NCBI RefSeq assembly: GCF_947242115.1
Contig: NC_074717.1
Coordinates: forward strand, 39,514,701-39,578,700
Direction: 5' to 3'
Origin: Biomphalaria glabrata
Lineage: Eukaryota; Mollusca; Gastropoda; Planorbidae
DNA: 64,000 nt
This document shows positions 35,901-45,900 of this stretch, piece by piece; positions within the stretch are counted from its first letter, which is position 1; each line of letters begins with the position of its first letter. The notes beneath the pieces are model-generated. The model was given only the letters and a program-made list of their open reading frames with translations, did not search any database and was not told the origin of the DNA. A program made the position numbers and the translations under genes.

Positions 35901-38145
35901 AATGTACGGTATTAGACACCACAATGTACAGTATTAGACACCGCAATGTACGGCATTAGACACAGCAATGTACGGTATTAGATACCACAATGTACGGTAT
36001 TAGACACCACAATGTACGGTATTAGACACCGCAATGTACGGTATTAGACACAGCAATGTACAGTATTAGACACAGCAATGTACGGTATTAGACACAGCAA
36101 TGTACGGTATTAGACACCGCAATGTACGGTATTAGACACAGCAATGTACGGTATTAGACACAGCAATGTACGGTATTAGACACAGCAATGTACAGTATTA
36201 GACACCGCAATGTACAGTATTAGACACCGCAATGTACAGTATTAGACACAGCAATGTACGGTATTAGACACAGCAATGTACAGTATTAGACACCGCAATG
36301 TACAGTATTAGACACAGCAATGTACGGTATTAGACACAGCAATGTACGGTATTAGACACCGCAATGTACGGTATTAGACACCGCATTTTTCGAAGGTCTC
36401 AATTGAATGGCACATCCTATCTTACAGATTACATTTATTTTGGCATTGTGTTCTCTTAAAAAAAAGAAATATCTGTTTGGTTTTTATTAATTGCTTATCG
36501 ATGTAATCGTTTATTTGACACGTTTTGAGTGTCAAAAACATAAAGTGCTACCGAGTCCTGTTATCTACACACGCATACGAGCGAAATCATGATCATTCCT
36601 CTCTCTCTCCCTCCCTCCCTCTCTCTCTCCCTCCCTCTATCTCTCCCTCTCCCTGCCACTCTCTCTCCCTCTCTCCCTCCCACTCTCTCTCCCTCTCTCC
36701 CTCCCTCTCTCCCTCCCTCTCCCCCCCTCTCTCTCTCTCTTTCTCTCTCTCGATATGTAGTAAAGCAAATTAAAAATAAGTTGACTGAGGGAAAAAGAAA
36801 ATATGGTTAAAAAATACGGAATAGTTTTTTTTTGTTGTGCTATTTCTATATATGTTTTATATTTCAACAAAATGCATGCAACCTTTTAGGGAAATACAAA
36901 AAATAAAATATGTTATGGCACGATTAGGAATTAGATATTTGTTACATAGAAAGGAAAAGTTTTCACTTCGAGACAATGACGGGCGTCTAGTAAAAACAAG
37001 ACTCGGAGTTTAGATAGATTAGCGAAATGTAACCAGAATACTTTTGACGGCTTCAGAGAGAGGCAGCTTTTATGGACGTAGAGATTTAGCTTAACGACAT
37101 TCGACGGCTCCCTTTGTTATTATTAAACCTAATCGACATTTGCTATCTTGTGTTGTGTTATTTGATTTCTTTTTTTGAAAGTTACATCTGTTTGACTTAT
37201 CTGCATAAGACGCAGCGAGGAAGCTCCTAACAATACAAAGGGTTAATAGAAAGCTTGAGATCTTTCTCGAATCGCGGTGTTCAGACTGCGAATCTGTCAA
37301 AACCCTGTCTTAGCGAGAGCTATAAAGTTATAATAGGAAAGAGTGTGTCAAATTTCATGCGGACCTGTTTGCTAGTGTAACATTTCTTTCTAGAGATTAT
37401 TCAGACATTTTGTGTTCCTATTTTCTATGTGAGATTAAAAGCATTCAACTTATTAAATTAGATTTAACATCCAGTGCTGCGCTGACGCTTAAACAATTTA
37501 TATACATTAAATCTGTGATATTAATACATTATTTCTTTTGATAAACAGATCACGTCGTCAAAAGTCAAGTTATTTTCAATTTACGCAATTTGGGAGGCTA
37601 TGCTGTAAGTAAGCTGAAAAAAATTACATTTATTAAGGGGGCTAACCCTTTCAATCCTGTTGGTTTTAAGTAGTTTATATCTATCAATGCAAGCACTATT
37701 TATAAAGATCATTGAGTAGATCCCCAGCACTGCAAAAAGTATTTAAGAAGATTATTATCTAGTATTTATAAAGATCATGATGCAGTAGTTAATAGGACAA
37801 AACACAGATCATAATGAATCCAGAAAAACTTTGTTTCAAAAGCCTCAACTACAAAACAAAACTGTCAGTTACAAAACAAGACTAAACGTCACAGTTACAA
37901 TATCAGAAGTAGGATAAAATGTCATAAATACAAAATGATGCCTAATAAAAATAAGACTAAATCGCATAGTTACAGAACCAGTAAGATCTATGTCAAATAA
38001 TGAATACATGTTTCTCTCTAAGGGAGATTATGACGTCGTTGCTCAAGTGTGGAACTCAGATCTACAAAATATGTTTTGTATCAACTTTACACTGACCATA
38101 CTGGACGAACTGGGACCACTACCAATCAGAAATGGCTTTTCTTAA
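29959..38145 (+). CDS. Gene B: secreted GM2-activator-like ML-domain protein (180 aa)
   Basis: Five coding exons: 29959-30112, 30516-30599, 34039-34164, 37549-37604, 38023-38145 (stop TAA). Phases are 1,1,1,0, and exons 2 and 4 have the same 84 and 56 nt as in genes A and C. Signal peptide about 1-26 (core IISLVALLCSAVFALTIA). Landmarks: DSGHADNC (C51), PINFTWSPKDL (55-65), a shortened middle loop FTCNTLHHCPLNKG (C110, C116; five residues between the Cys against nine in A and eight in C), and NMFCINFTLTI (C159). Sequons are N57, N89 and N161, plus an extra N105. Family role: lipid binding in lysosome or secretion. The loop change hints at a different ligand or partner (inference). AG precedes the ATG by one base, as in A and C. 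AATAAA at 38224-38229 is a good poly(A) signal. Introns 2 and 3 are swollen by a TIR element and a 1.2-kb minisatellite. Confidence 0.85.
30300..30368 (+). mobile_element. SINE tail fragment in gene B intron 1
   Basis: Ends GCGCTTTATAAATAAAATG then (ATT)n, like the tail of SINE-a at 54480-54690. Confidence 0.5.
30754..32984. mobile_element. 2.2-kb TIR element, copy 2, in gene B intron 2
   Basis: TCATGGGCGTAGCCAGG at the left is inverted against CCTGGCTACGCCCATGA at the right. The flanks GAAGATAAA and GAAGATTAA match at 8 of 9 bases and may be the target duplication. The inner plan equals copy 1: tandem units built on GGTTTTGAGTTTAAA, a broken LINE RT tail at about 31990-32310, then the GGCGGGGCTTCGCCCCGC block. 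That last block with its flank is present twice here (about 32310-32520 and 32525-32765). No transposase is encoded. Confidence 0.85.
32985..33780. other. GC-richer segment in gene B intron 2, unidentified
   Basis: About 800 bp with composition unlike the surroundings. It has short open frames on the + strand at 33365-33583 and 33528-33761 but no known motif. It could be a mobile-element fragment; I cannot name it. Confidence 0.3.
34265..34340. repeat. CT-rich microsatellite
   Basis: Runs of CTCT and CCCTCC in gene B intron 3, just before a SINE-a copy. Confidence 0.8.
34380..34600 (+). mobile_element. SINE-a copy in gene B intron 3
   Basis: Shares GGGGGCTC, GAGTTGTGTTTGCCGAG, ACTGGTCCACAAATGAGATT and GGACC...AGCGCTC with the fuller copy at 54440-54690. 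The head is degraded. Confidence 0.65.
35152..36384. repeat. Minisatellite, 22-bp unit, about 56 copies, in gene B intron 3
   Basis: The unit is CAATGTACGGTATTAGACAC plus two variable bases (AG, CG, CT, AC). The span of about 1233 bases divides evenly by 22, with single-base variants (ACGG or ACAG, GACAC or GATAC) mixed along the array. No open frame is kept. Confidence 0.97.
36390..37350. repeat. Old dispersed repeat (mate at about 61830-62340) with CT-rich insert
   Basis: Shared, diverged phrases in the same order: GCATTGTGTYCTCT, TCTACACAC, GGGAAATAC, AAATAAAATA, ATAGAAAG, GAATCTGTC. This copy holds a (CTCC)n/(CT)n run at 36597-36752. The minisatellite at 35152 lies at its left edge. Confidence 0.55.
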
Positions 38146-38499
38146 CGATACTAAAGCATCTTCTTTATTTACTGAGTGAAACATTTTTCTTTCATTCTTT
38201 ACCCACAGTGTCTGAAGCTCGTAAATAAACAAAATTCACTAATGGTGTGTGCTTGTTTACTTTGTACTGTATATTACTCTCAGGCTACCAGTAGGCCTAT
38301 TTGAGTTAAAATACTTAGACTAAGCTTTCAGTGACTCAGAGTTAGTAGAATTAGAGACGACTGAGTTTTGACTAAATTAGATTCAGCATCATTTCAGCGC
38401 CTCTGTCGGGTGAACCTTGATAAAAGTCTCCCTTTAGACTCTCCTTGTATATTTAGATAGATTTTAGCACCCGTACAAATAACGTTTGTGAAATGTCAG

Positions 38500-38930
38500 G
38501 CTAAGTGGCATCAACTACTTGGCTACCAAACTGAGGGGTGTCTCAAGTTCGCATCCCGATGTGTTGACTATGAATTTTGAAATTCGACTCCAGCTGAGTA
38601 GTGTATTAGCGGAGCGCCTAGAGGTAACATGTAAACCTCCTAGATCAGGGGTTCTCAACCTGTGGGTCGCGACCTCCTTGGGAGTCGATTGACCATTTGC
38701 CAGGGGTCGCTTAAGACCATCGAAAATATGGATTGTTATTGCCTACTCTTCTATTGCTGTATGTGTGTGTCCGGGGGGGGGGGGTCGCGGCAGAATGGGG
38801 GGTTGTAAAAAGGGGTCGCCGAGCTTAAAAGGTTGAGAACCGCTGTCCTAGATGCTCCCACCTCCCATATGTCTACAAAAGAGATTGGATGTTAGGGGTA
38901 AACATTTTTTACAATAGTAAAAATAATAAT
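38500..38930 (+). mobile_element. SINE-a copy split by a hAT MITE
   Basis: SINE-a text runs to GGAGCGCCTAGAGG and AACCTCCTAGAT, breaks at 38646, and resumes at 38846 with TCCTAGATGCTCCCACC and a tail of AATAATAATAAT near 38920. Confidence 0.7.
38646..38845. mobile_element. hAT MITE, 200 bp, inside SINE-a
   Basis: CAGGGGTTCTCAACCTGTGG at the left and AAAAGGTTGAGAACCGCTG at the right are inverted. The 8-bp target duplication TCCTAGAT is perfect (38638-38645 and 38846-38853). Non-coding. Confidence 0.93.
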
Positions 38931-39004
38931 AATACAAAATGTATTCCTTAATAGTCCAATCATGTTTTCACATTTCAGTGTCTTAGGTACAAAATAAACG
39001 CATT

Positions 39005-39560
39005 TTTACAAAGCTTATATCAACTCTGTCTGTCTGTCTGTTCGTCTGTCTGTCTAGTAAAAAAGTTTGTACACGTTATTTCTCCCACACTCAGTCTCGG
39101 ATCAAGTTGAAATTTTGCACAATTATTTCCTGTACCTGACAAAATAAAAAGCAATTTAAAAAATAGTTAATTAACTATCTTTAATTAATTATTTTGTTTG
39201 GTATTGAACAAGGGAAAGAACTCGTACTTGACAGACGTGGTGGTATAAGTTGAATCAGTCCCCTTGAGGAGGCTTGAGCCTTAGGTGAATACAATGTGTT
39301 TTTTATGCATATAAAAAAGTATCATGGTAACATTCACCAGCCTTTCCCCCCCCCCTTTTTTTTCCCCCACTATCCTAGCGCATTGAGAAAGCTAAAAGCA
39401 TAAAATTGCTCTAAAGAAGAACTATCGGCAAAAATATTTCTAATTGCACAGATTTATTTCTGTTAGTCTAGATCTATTATAATTTAATTACATGACTGAT
39501 CCAAACAAATTGATACAACTACAAAATTATTTATATGTTTTTGTGTTTGATATAGTCCCA
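39005..39560. repeat. Dispersed repeat R1, second copy
   Basis: Begins with CTGTCTGTCTG runs, then TTAATTATTTTGTTTGGTAT, GAACAAGG, and the R1 core with AGCGCATTGAGAAAGCTAAA and CATGACTGATCCAAAC. It shows that R1 is longer than the part seen at 9838. Confidence 0.65.
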
Positions 39561-40029
39561 TAGTGGGACTGAAAGGTGTTATATGTGCAACTTAAGTCAA
39601 GTGAAATATTTTGTTAGTAAAAGAACTTTCTGAACTTTATTAAGGTTTCTGCATCGAATCAAGTAGCAACGAAACGCGAGCCCCATCAACAACTTATCGG
39701 TACAATCAGTGGAGTTATACACTTCTTGATTAAACTAACACTCATTAAATTGCAAGTAAACTGTCAAAACATGTTCCCGTAACTAATAAAATTGAAGGAC
39801 AGTTGTGATCTCCCCTCCTGTGGAATGTTGAACATGTGTGCTTATATATTTCTTAGTTATACTTCACATTATTATTGAGAGTATATGGTAGAAAAATAAT
39901 ACAAAATACTCTCCCTTGCATTGATATGTTGTGAAATGACAGATGCATGTGATAGCAGTATTTTTTAAAAATTCAGTTCAATTCAGTTTATTTTACCATA
40001 AATCACACATGCGCTACTTAGACTTAGAC
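39561..40029. other. Spacer, nothing recognised
   Basis: AT-rich with no gene or known repeat. Confidence 0.4.
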
Positions 40030-40740
40030 TTAGGTCCTCCCGCGCCGTTCGGCGCATTGGGCGGCAAGCTGTCTCCATAATGATCTGTCACTGGCAATGT
40101 CTGAAGCCTCCTCCCACCTGGTGTCCACTGTTCTGAGGTCCTCCATGAAAGTGTGTCGCCAGGTAATACGAGGACGTCCCTGTTTGCGCTTTCCTCGTTT
40201 TGGCTTCCATGTTATCGCAACTCTTGGTGTGCGTAATTCATTTTGACGTAGAACATGTCCCGCAAACCTCATGTGACGCTCAGTCACAACCTCACTAAGT
40301 GTTCGACTCCCAGTTCGGCATAGGATTTCCTTGTTTGAGATCCGGTCTGTGTAACTGACTCCCAAAATCCGTCTCAGCCATCTCTGTTGAGCCACATTTA
40401 GTCTTTTCTCAATTTTGACAGATGACTTCCACGTCTCACATGCATATGTAGCAGTTGGAATGACGATTGTGTTGAGAAGGTGTATTTTTGTCTCGAGTCC
40501 AATGGCTTGGCTAGTCCAAATAGGCTGCAGCCTTTGGAAAATGCTCCCTGCCTTTCCTATTCGACATGCTACATCATGATAAGCATCTCCATCATTTGTT
40601 ATGATGCTGCCAAGGTACGTGAACTTGTCCAGCTCTTCAAGCTGTTGTTGGTACTCAAGACTTTGTTCTATGATATTTCGTAAAACGAAAATCTGCTCTG
40701 TATATGATCTGCCTCTTCGGAAACCTGCTTGTTCTTCTCT
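40030..40740 (-). mobile_element. LINE ORF2 C-terminal part, minus strand
   Basis: The - strand reads LDKFTYLGSIITNDGDAYHD near 40560-40640, then ATYACETWK, then an open stretch of 121 codons at 40030-40395 with AQQRWLRRILGVSYTDR, RHMRFAGHVLRQNE and CAERRGR. This is the post-RT tail of a non-LTR retrotransposon. It is 5'-truncated and broken upstream of the open stretch. The same family sits inside the TIR elements at 25364 and 30754. Confidence 0.85.
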
Positions 40741-41289
40741 GCGCTACAACGGCAGTCAATTTAAACAGATTCAGTGCAACTAATGCAAATGAAAGTAAAT
40801 ATCAAACAGAAACACATCGATAGTCCCGTACTCCTGCTTCTCTTAGTATCCTGATCCCCCCCCCCCTCTCTCTCTTCATTCCTCTCATACATCCTCCGTT
40901 CTTCCACATTGTAGTACAAAGTAACATTTTAACCCAATTGACGAGACAAGTGCAACCATCAGATAAACTGACAACACTAACAATGAAATGATCGAATGAT
41001 AGCTTCAAACACAGCCACACTTCAAGCTATCAGAAACAAAGAATAGCAGAATAGTCCGCGCATTATAATGATATGTGAAGATAATGAGCTAATTATTCAA
41101 ATGGAGTTACTTTTTAAAAAGCTTTTCAGTATTTCCATAGTGAGAATATTTAAGTTTTTAGAAAAATAAGAAGCTTTTTGCAGAAGAGGCTTCTTTCCTG
41201 TCTGCTCGTCTGTTCACATCGGGCCAAAATAATCTGCTGAATAATTTCAATCTTTTTTTTTCTTATACATTTCTGACTTTCCTTCAAAT

Positions 41290-41700
41290 GAGCAGATCAT
41301 TACGAAGTCCTAGGTGTATCCCTGTGCCAGTCTAGTCATGTATGTTAATCAGTGACTTAAAATATGGCTAGTCGTTGGTTTTTCAAAATGATTCCATGCT
41401 ATAATAGCACTAAGGGCGAAGGAGCACTTGTATAAATTTGTTCTAGAATATGGAATAATAAATGTGTCTTTATCTTTGTGTTTTTCTGAGTATTTTATTA
41501 TTTGTAGATTATGGTTCAGTGTTTTATGTAGGTCTATTATTTCTGCTTTGCCTTATATTCTTCTGCCCCGAAACGACTCAAAATTAAGTGATTTTTACTG
41601 ATGCTGTTATTTTAATCAAATGTGAATACTCCTTGTATTATAAATCTCACGGCTCTGTTTTGGGCTCTGTTCTTTATGTTTTCTTGAGTTGAGAGGTTCA
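41290..41700 (-). mobile_element. LINE 3' part, GATAA-tail family, minus strand
   Basis: The + strand shows the reverse of the family tail: GAAGTCCTAGGTG, AATCAGTGACTTAAA, CCATGCTATAATAGCACTA, then GATTATGGTTCAGTG. The tail itself is degraded. Confidence 0.7.
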
Positions 41701-41704
41701 AACA

Positions 41705-42256
41705 GACATTACAGACACTGTGGGTGCTAGACATTACAAACACTTTGAGTGCTAGACATTACAAACACTATGAGTGCTAGATATTTCAAACTCTATGAGT
41801 GCTAGACATTACAAACACTATGAGTGCTAGACATTACAAACTCTATGAGTGCTAGACATTACAAACACTATGAGTGCTAGACATTACAAACACTATGAGT
41901 GCTAGACATTACAAACACTATGAGTGCTAGACATTACAAGCACTATGAGTGCTAGACATTACAAACTCTATGAGTGCTAGACATTACAAACACTATGAGT
42001 GCTAGACATTACAAGCACTATGAGTGCTAGACATTACAAACACTATGAGTGGTAGACATTACAAATACTATGAGTGCTAGACATTACAAGCACTATGAGT
42101 GCTAGACATTACAAACACTATGAGTGCTAGATATTTCAAACACTATGAGTGCTAGACATTACAAACACTATGAGTGCTAGATATTACAAACACTATGAGT
42201 GCTAGATATTTCAAACACAATGAGTGCTAGACATTACAAACACTATGAGTGCTAGA
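41705..42256. repeat. Minisatellite, 25-bp unit, left part
   Basis: The unit GCTAGACATTACAAACACTA plus TGAGT is repeated about 22 times with small variants. The array resumes at 42854 after a LINE insertion. Confidence 0.96.
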
Positions 42257-42853
42257 CTATTAATTTCAAAAATGACCTACTAACAGAAATAAAGGAAAGA
42301 ATAGCAGCAGGCAACAGGGCATTTTATAGCACCCACCATCTACTTAAGAGCAAAATGATTTCAAGTAAAACCAAGAAAATAATATACAAAACTATAATAA
42401 GACCAGCAGCAATGTATGGAAGTGAGACCTGGACACTGACAAAGACATCTGAAAATTTACTTAACACTTGGGAAAGAAAAATCCTTAGGAAAATCTATGG
42501 TGCCATACAGGATGAAACAGGGTGGAGGACACGCACTAACCATGAGTTATATCAATTATATGAAGACCCACCAATAGTGAACGAAATAAAAAAGAACAGA
42601 CTACGTTGGGCAGGTCACCTTGAAAGAATGTCAGACAACAGAGGGGCGAAAATCGTATACAGGCAAAAACCAAAAGGCAGGCGACTCAAAGGCAGACCCC
42701 GAATGCGATGGATAGATGACGTGGAAGTAGATCTGAAGCAGCTTGGGGTTAGGGCGTGGAGACGAAAGGCCCAGGAGAGATCTGAATGGAAGGATGTGTT
42801 AAAGCAGGCCAGAGCCCTCCATGGGCTGTAGCGCCACTGGGATGGATGGATGG
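42257..42853 (+). mobile_element. 5'-truncated LINE inserted in the minisatellite
   Basis: A 158-codon open stretch (42355-42831) reads IIRPAAMYGSETWTLTK, KNRLRWAGHLERM and KGRPRMRWIDDVE, the C-terminal tail of non-LTR ORF2. It ends in a stop and is followed by GCGCCACTGGGATGG and a (GGAT)n run, the LINE 3' end. About 70 bases upstream continue the coding sense. Both sides carry ATGAGTGCTAGAC, which could be a target duplication but is also the repeat unit. Confidence 0.88.
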
Positions 42854-43062
42854 ATGAGTGCTAGACATTACAAACACTATGAGTGCTAGATATTACAAAC
42901 ACTATGAGTGCTAGATATTTCAAACACTATGAGTGCTAGACATTACAAACACTATGAGTGCTAGACATTACAAACACTATGAGTGCTAGACATTACAAAC
43001 ACTATGAGTGCTAGATATTACAAACACTATGAGTGCTAGATATTTCAAACACTAAGCATTGC
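42854..43062. repeat. Minisatellite, 25-bp unit, right part
   Basis: About eight more units of the array at 41705, in the same phase. Confidence 0.95.
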
Positions 43063-43755
43063 AAACACTGGTTGGTACACGTTGCGATCTGCATTTGTGA
43101 CTTTCCCCTTAAAGTAAGTTTCGTATAAAAGGGACAGTTCATTAAAAAACAAACCACGAACTTGTATCACTTTACAGAGTTTCCATTTCCATATTGTTAC
43201 TTACTGGACCACAGTACAGCTTGCTCTGAAGGGGCTGGCAATAACAAGCAGTCTTCGTCCACATTTAAAATCTCTCTCTTTGAATTCAACTCTACATCCT
43301 TGTTCTCGCGTGTGCTCAAATCTAGGCTGTATGTGTGTTACAGATTCTGTACAATTTTTTTTTACTACTTTAAAATATTTCTTTTTTTTTTTTTGGAATT
43401 GTCTTATTAGTTGTTTTCTTTCATGTTTGGTAATACTTTCGAATTCCTTTATTAATTAGACCAGCCGCTTATTAGGATCGAGTCCTTAATACCGAAACCA
43501 TCTTGTAATAACTTACACAGGACATGTTCGTGTAATTGGACCATCCGGTTATTATCATCAAAATGATCGCGACCAGATGCCGTGTTAATAACCGGAAACG
43601 ATTGCATTTCTTTCTTTTAACAAAAGAAAAAAAAAATTCATGCAGTTCCAACATAAGATTTTCATTAAATTTGATGCTTTCAGTAGTTTTAAAGTAAATT
43701 CCCATGTAGGGAAGTTTTCATCAGATCGGAAACCATTTTTTTTTTCGTTCTGTTA
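43063..43755. other. Spacer, nothing recognised
   Basis: AT-rich with no recognisable gene; the 82-codon frame at 43162 has no known motif. Confidence 0.4.
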
Positions 43756-43763
43756 GTTTAGAC

Positions 43764-44386
43764 CAGTGGTTCCCAAACTTTTTTGTCTCGTAGACCCCTT
43801 GCCATGTTTTCTGATTTTCGGTAGACCCCCTACTTAACTTGTATTGTATTTTTGCAAATTCGTCAACATTTTTTTAAAAACGAATTTCTAACTGTAGTGA
43901 GTTGAATATTGAAAAAGTCATTTAAAGCATTAAAATTTATAGAGATCTATCTTTTTTATTGCTAACATTCAAATTTTAGCAAACTAAAATAGCATTTAAT
44001 ATTTATTACTGGAATCAACAAACACACTGAATTTTTGTTTGACTATCCTTGCAACAGATATTATGCAACTATACTCCAATATGGGAAAGGTTTTGTGGGT
44101 ACACCCTGAAGTAGAATAAGGAGCCGGCAACCCTTAGGCAGTTTGCAGCATGAGAAATATTTAAAGGATTAACTGAGGTACAACTAATATATTAGTGTAT
44201 GAAAGAGTTACATTAATGGAATGTAAAAATTTAAGTCAAGACTTGCTAGGCTTAAATGACATCCATGATCGTAGACCCCCGTGGACATCTCATAGACCCC
44301 CAAATTTATTTTTTCACTTTTCGTAGACCCCTTGGAAGTCTTCGTAGACCCCTGGGGGTCTATATAGACCACTTTGGGAATCACTG
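43764..44386. mobile_element. hAT MITE-like element, 623 bp
   Basis: CAGTGGTTCCCAAACTTTTT at the left is inverted against CACTTTGGGAATCACTG at the right. The 8-bp duplication GTTTAGAC is perfect (43756-43763 and 44387-44394). GTAGACCCC recurs near both ends. No transposase is visible. Confidence 0.93.
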
Positions 44387-44394
44387 GTTTAGAC

Positions 44395-45424
44395 TTATAG
44401 ACAGTGTTGTGAGATGCAAGCAGTGTCGATGGGGGGTGTGGCCCGAAACCAGGAAGATCAGTTGGGCTAACAACGATGCATTTTTCTCGGTTTTGCTATT
44501 CAATGCAAGCCTTCATTTGGCAGACACTGGGAAGAGGACGGAACGGTTTGATCCAAACTTTCCTCAATCCGTGGTGAATAGACATATAATTGGACTCGAC
44601 CCAAAACCTAATACGTCTTGGATGTGCACCGTAGGCAATTTATTCTTTATTTCTTATACATTATCCCTGCCCCCCTTTTTTAAAAACATATCTACTATGT
44701 CCCCAACAGTTACTGACTACAGTTGGTGTCATTAAAAATGCGTCTCACTATTGACATCCTATCGTAATTTTTTTTTTTCATTTTACGCCGTGCAATTTGC
44801 TTTAAGAATACTTGGTAAATTACACATTGGTTTCCAAGAATAAAAATCGATTCAGGTTGTTCAGTGAATTTATATTTTTGTATATAGTCTATATGAAGAT
44901 ATATAATTATTTTTTCAATGATAAATAGCTTATGATTGATATGTTCTTATTTGGATTTTTCGATGCATCTCTAGAAGAATCGAATCGTGTAAAGTTGATT
45001 AAATTTGTTTGAAATCTTTGAAGAACTTCAAAGAATTTCGACTGAGGACAAGGCAACCAAATCATACGTATGTTATTTAATGCATTAATCTTCATTGTCT
45101 TCATCTAAGTGTTTTAAATTTTATTTTCAGCTAATGTTTTAGGATACGTTTTAGCTCGTATTAAAAAGCATGCCATTTTGTTGAGTGTATATTTACAAAG
45201 TGTTTCTGCAACATCATAAACTCGAGACATTTAAATCAAATTATGTATATAATTTGCTTTGCTTAATACAAGATTGTAAATGAGTTAAAATATATTCACT
45301 ATCATCTTCTAACTAGACTATTGACATTCTTTTTACTAGCTGTTAAAACCGTCATTGGTCGGGAGATGAAAATGAAGAAACAAAAACATAATGTGTCCAG
45401 AACAAAGAATAATAGAATTTTATG
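44395..45424. other. Spacer upstream of gene C
   Basis: An open frame ends at 44735 but shows no domain; half of it lies in the hAT element. The rest is AT-rich and unrecognised. Confidence 0.4.
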
Positions 45425-45510
45425 TAAACTAGATCTAGTAAAGGTCATCTGTTTCTGTGGCCCACGGTTAACGAGGGTGTCATGTGGACAGCTCATTTGC
45501 TGCGAAACAA
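45425..45510 (-). mobile_element. Partial SINE-b, minus strand
   Basis: GGTCATCTGTTTCTGTGGCC and ACGGTTAACGAGGGTGTCAT are the reverse of the SINE-b 3' half. It stops just before a plus-strand copy. Confidence 0.75.
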
Positions 45511-45526
45511 AACATGGAAAAGGAGG

Positions 45527-45770
45527 CGCGGTGGCTGAGGGGTATAGCGCTTGGCTTCCGGTGAACCGGGGTCCCGGGTTCGAATCCTGATGAAGACTGG
45601 GATTTTTACTTATGGGATCTTTAGGGCGCCTCAGAATGGAGTACCTGACATTAGTTAGGGAAAAGTAAAGGCGGTTGGTCGTTGTACTGGCCACATGACA
45701 CCCTCTTTAACCGTCGGACATAGAAACAGCTGATTAGTATATCATCTGCCCTGAGTATTCTTCTCCTGGC
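45527..45770 (+). mobile_element. tRNA-derived SINE-b
   Basis: A tRNA-like head carries an A-box-like GTGGCTGAGGGG and a B-box-like GGTTCGAATCC. Then come GATGAAGACTGGGATTTTTA, GTACCTGACATTAGTTAG and CACATGACACCC. It ends about 130 bases before the gene C start codon. Confidence 0.88.
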
Positions 45771-45900
45771 ACTGTTCCCTGAAGAAACAATGATAATGGT
45801 AACAACAACGCAAAACGCTGATAGACTATTTAATGTTTTCCCCTGGACGTCAGTGTTGATACTTTTATAGCTCATTGTTAAATCTCTTTCTAAAATCAGA

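Noticed and set aside
35152-36384. CRISPR-like array of regular repeats
   Set aside because: The 22-bp units are contiguous with no unique spacers, and the setting is an animal intron.
36525-36870. Ser/Pro/Leu and Arg/Glu/Gly-rich frames
   Set aside because: Simple CT-rich repeat read in several frames.
44256-44735. A 159-codon + strand frame with an LFNASL string, thought to be a decayed copy of GM2-activator-like exon 3
   Set aside because: Only five residues agree with the exon; Cys and loop motifs are missing, no splice sites match, and its first half lies in a hAT element.
45527-45600. A tRNA gene, because of A- and B-box-like words
   Set aside because: The cloverleaf does not close and the sequence continues into the SINE-b body found in several other copies.
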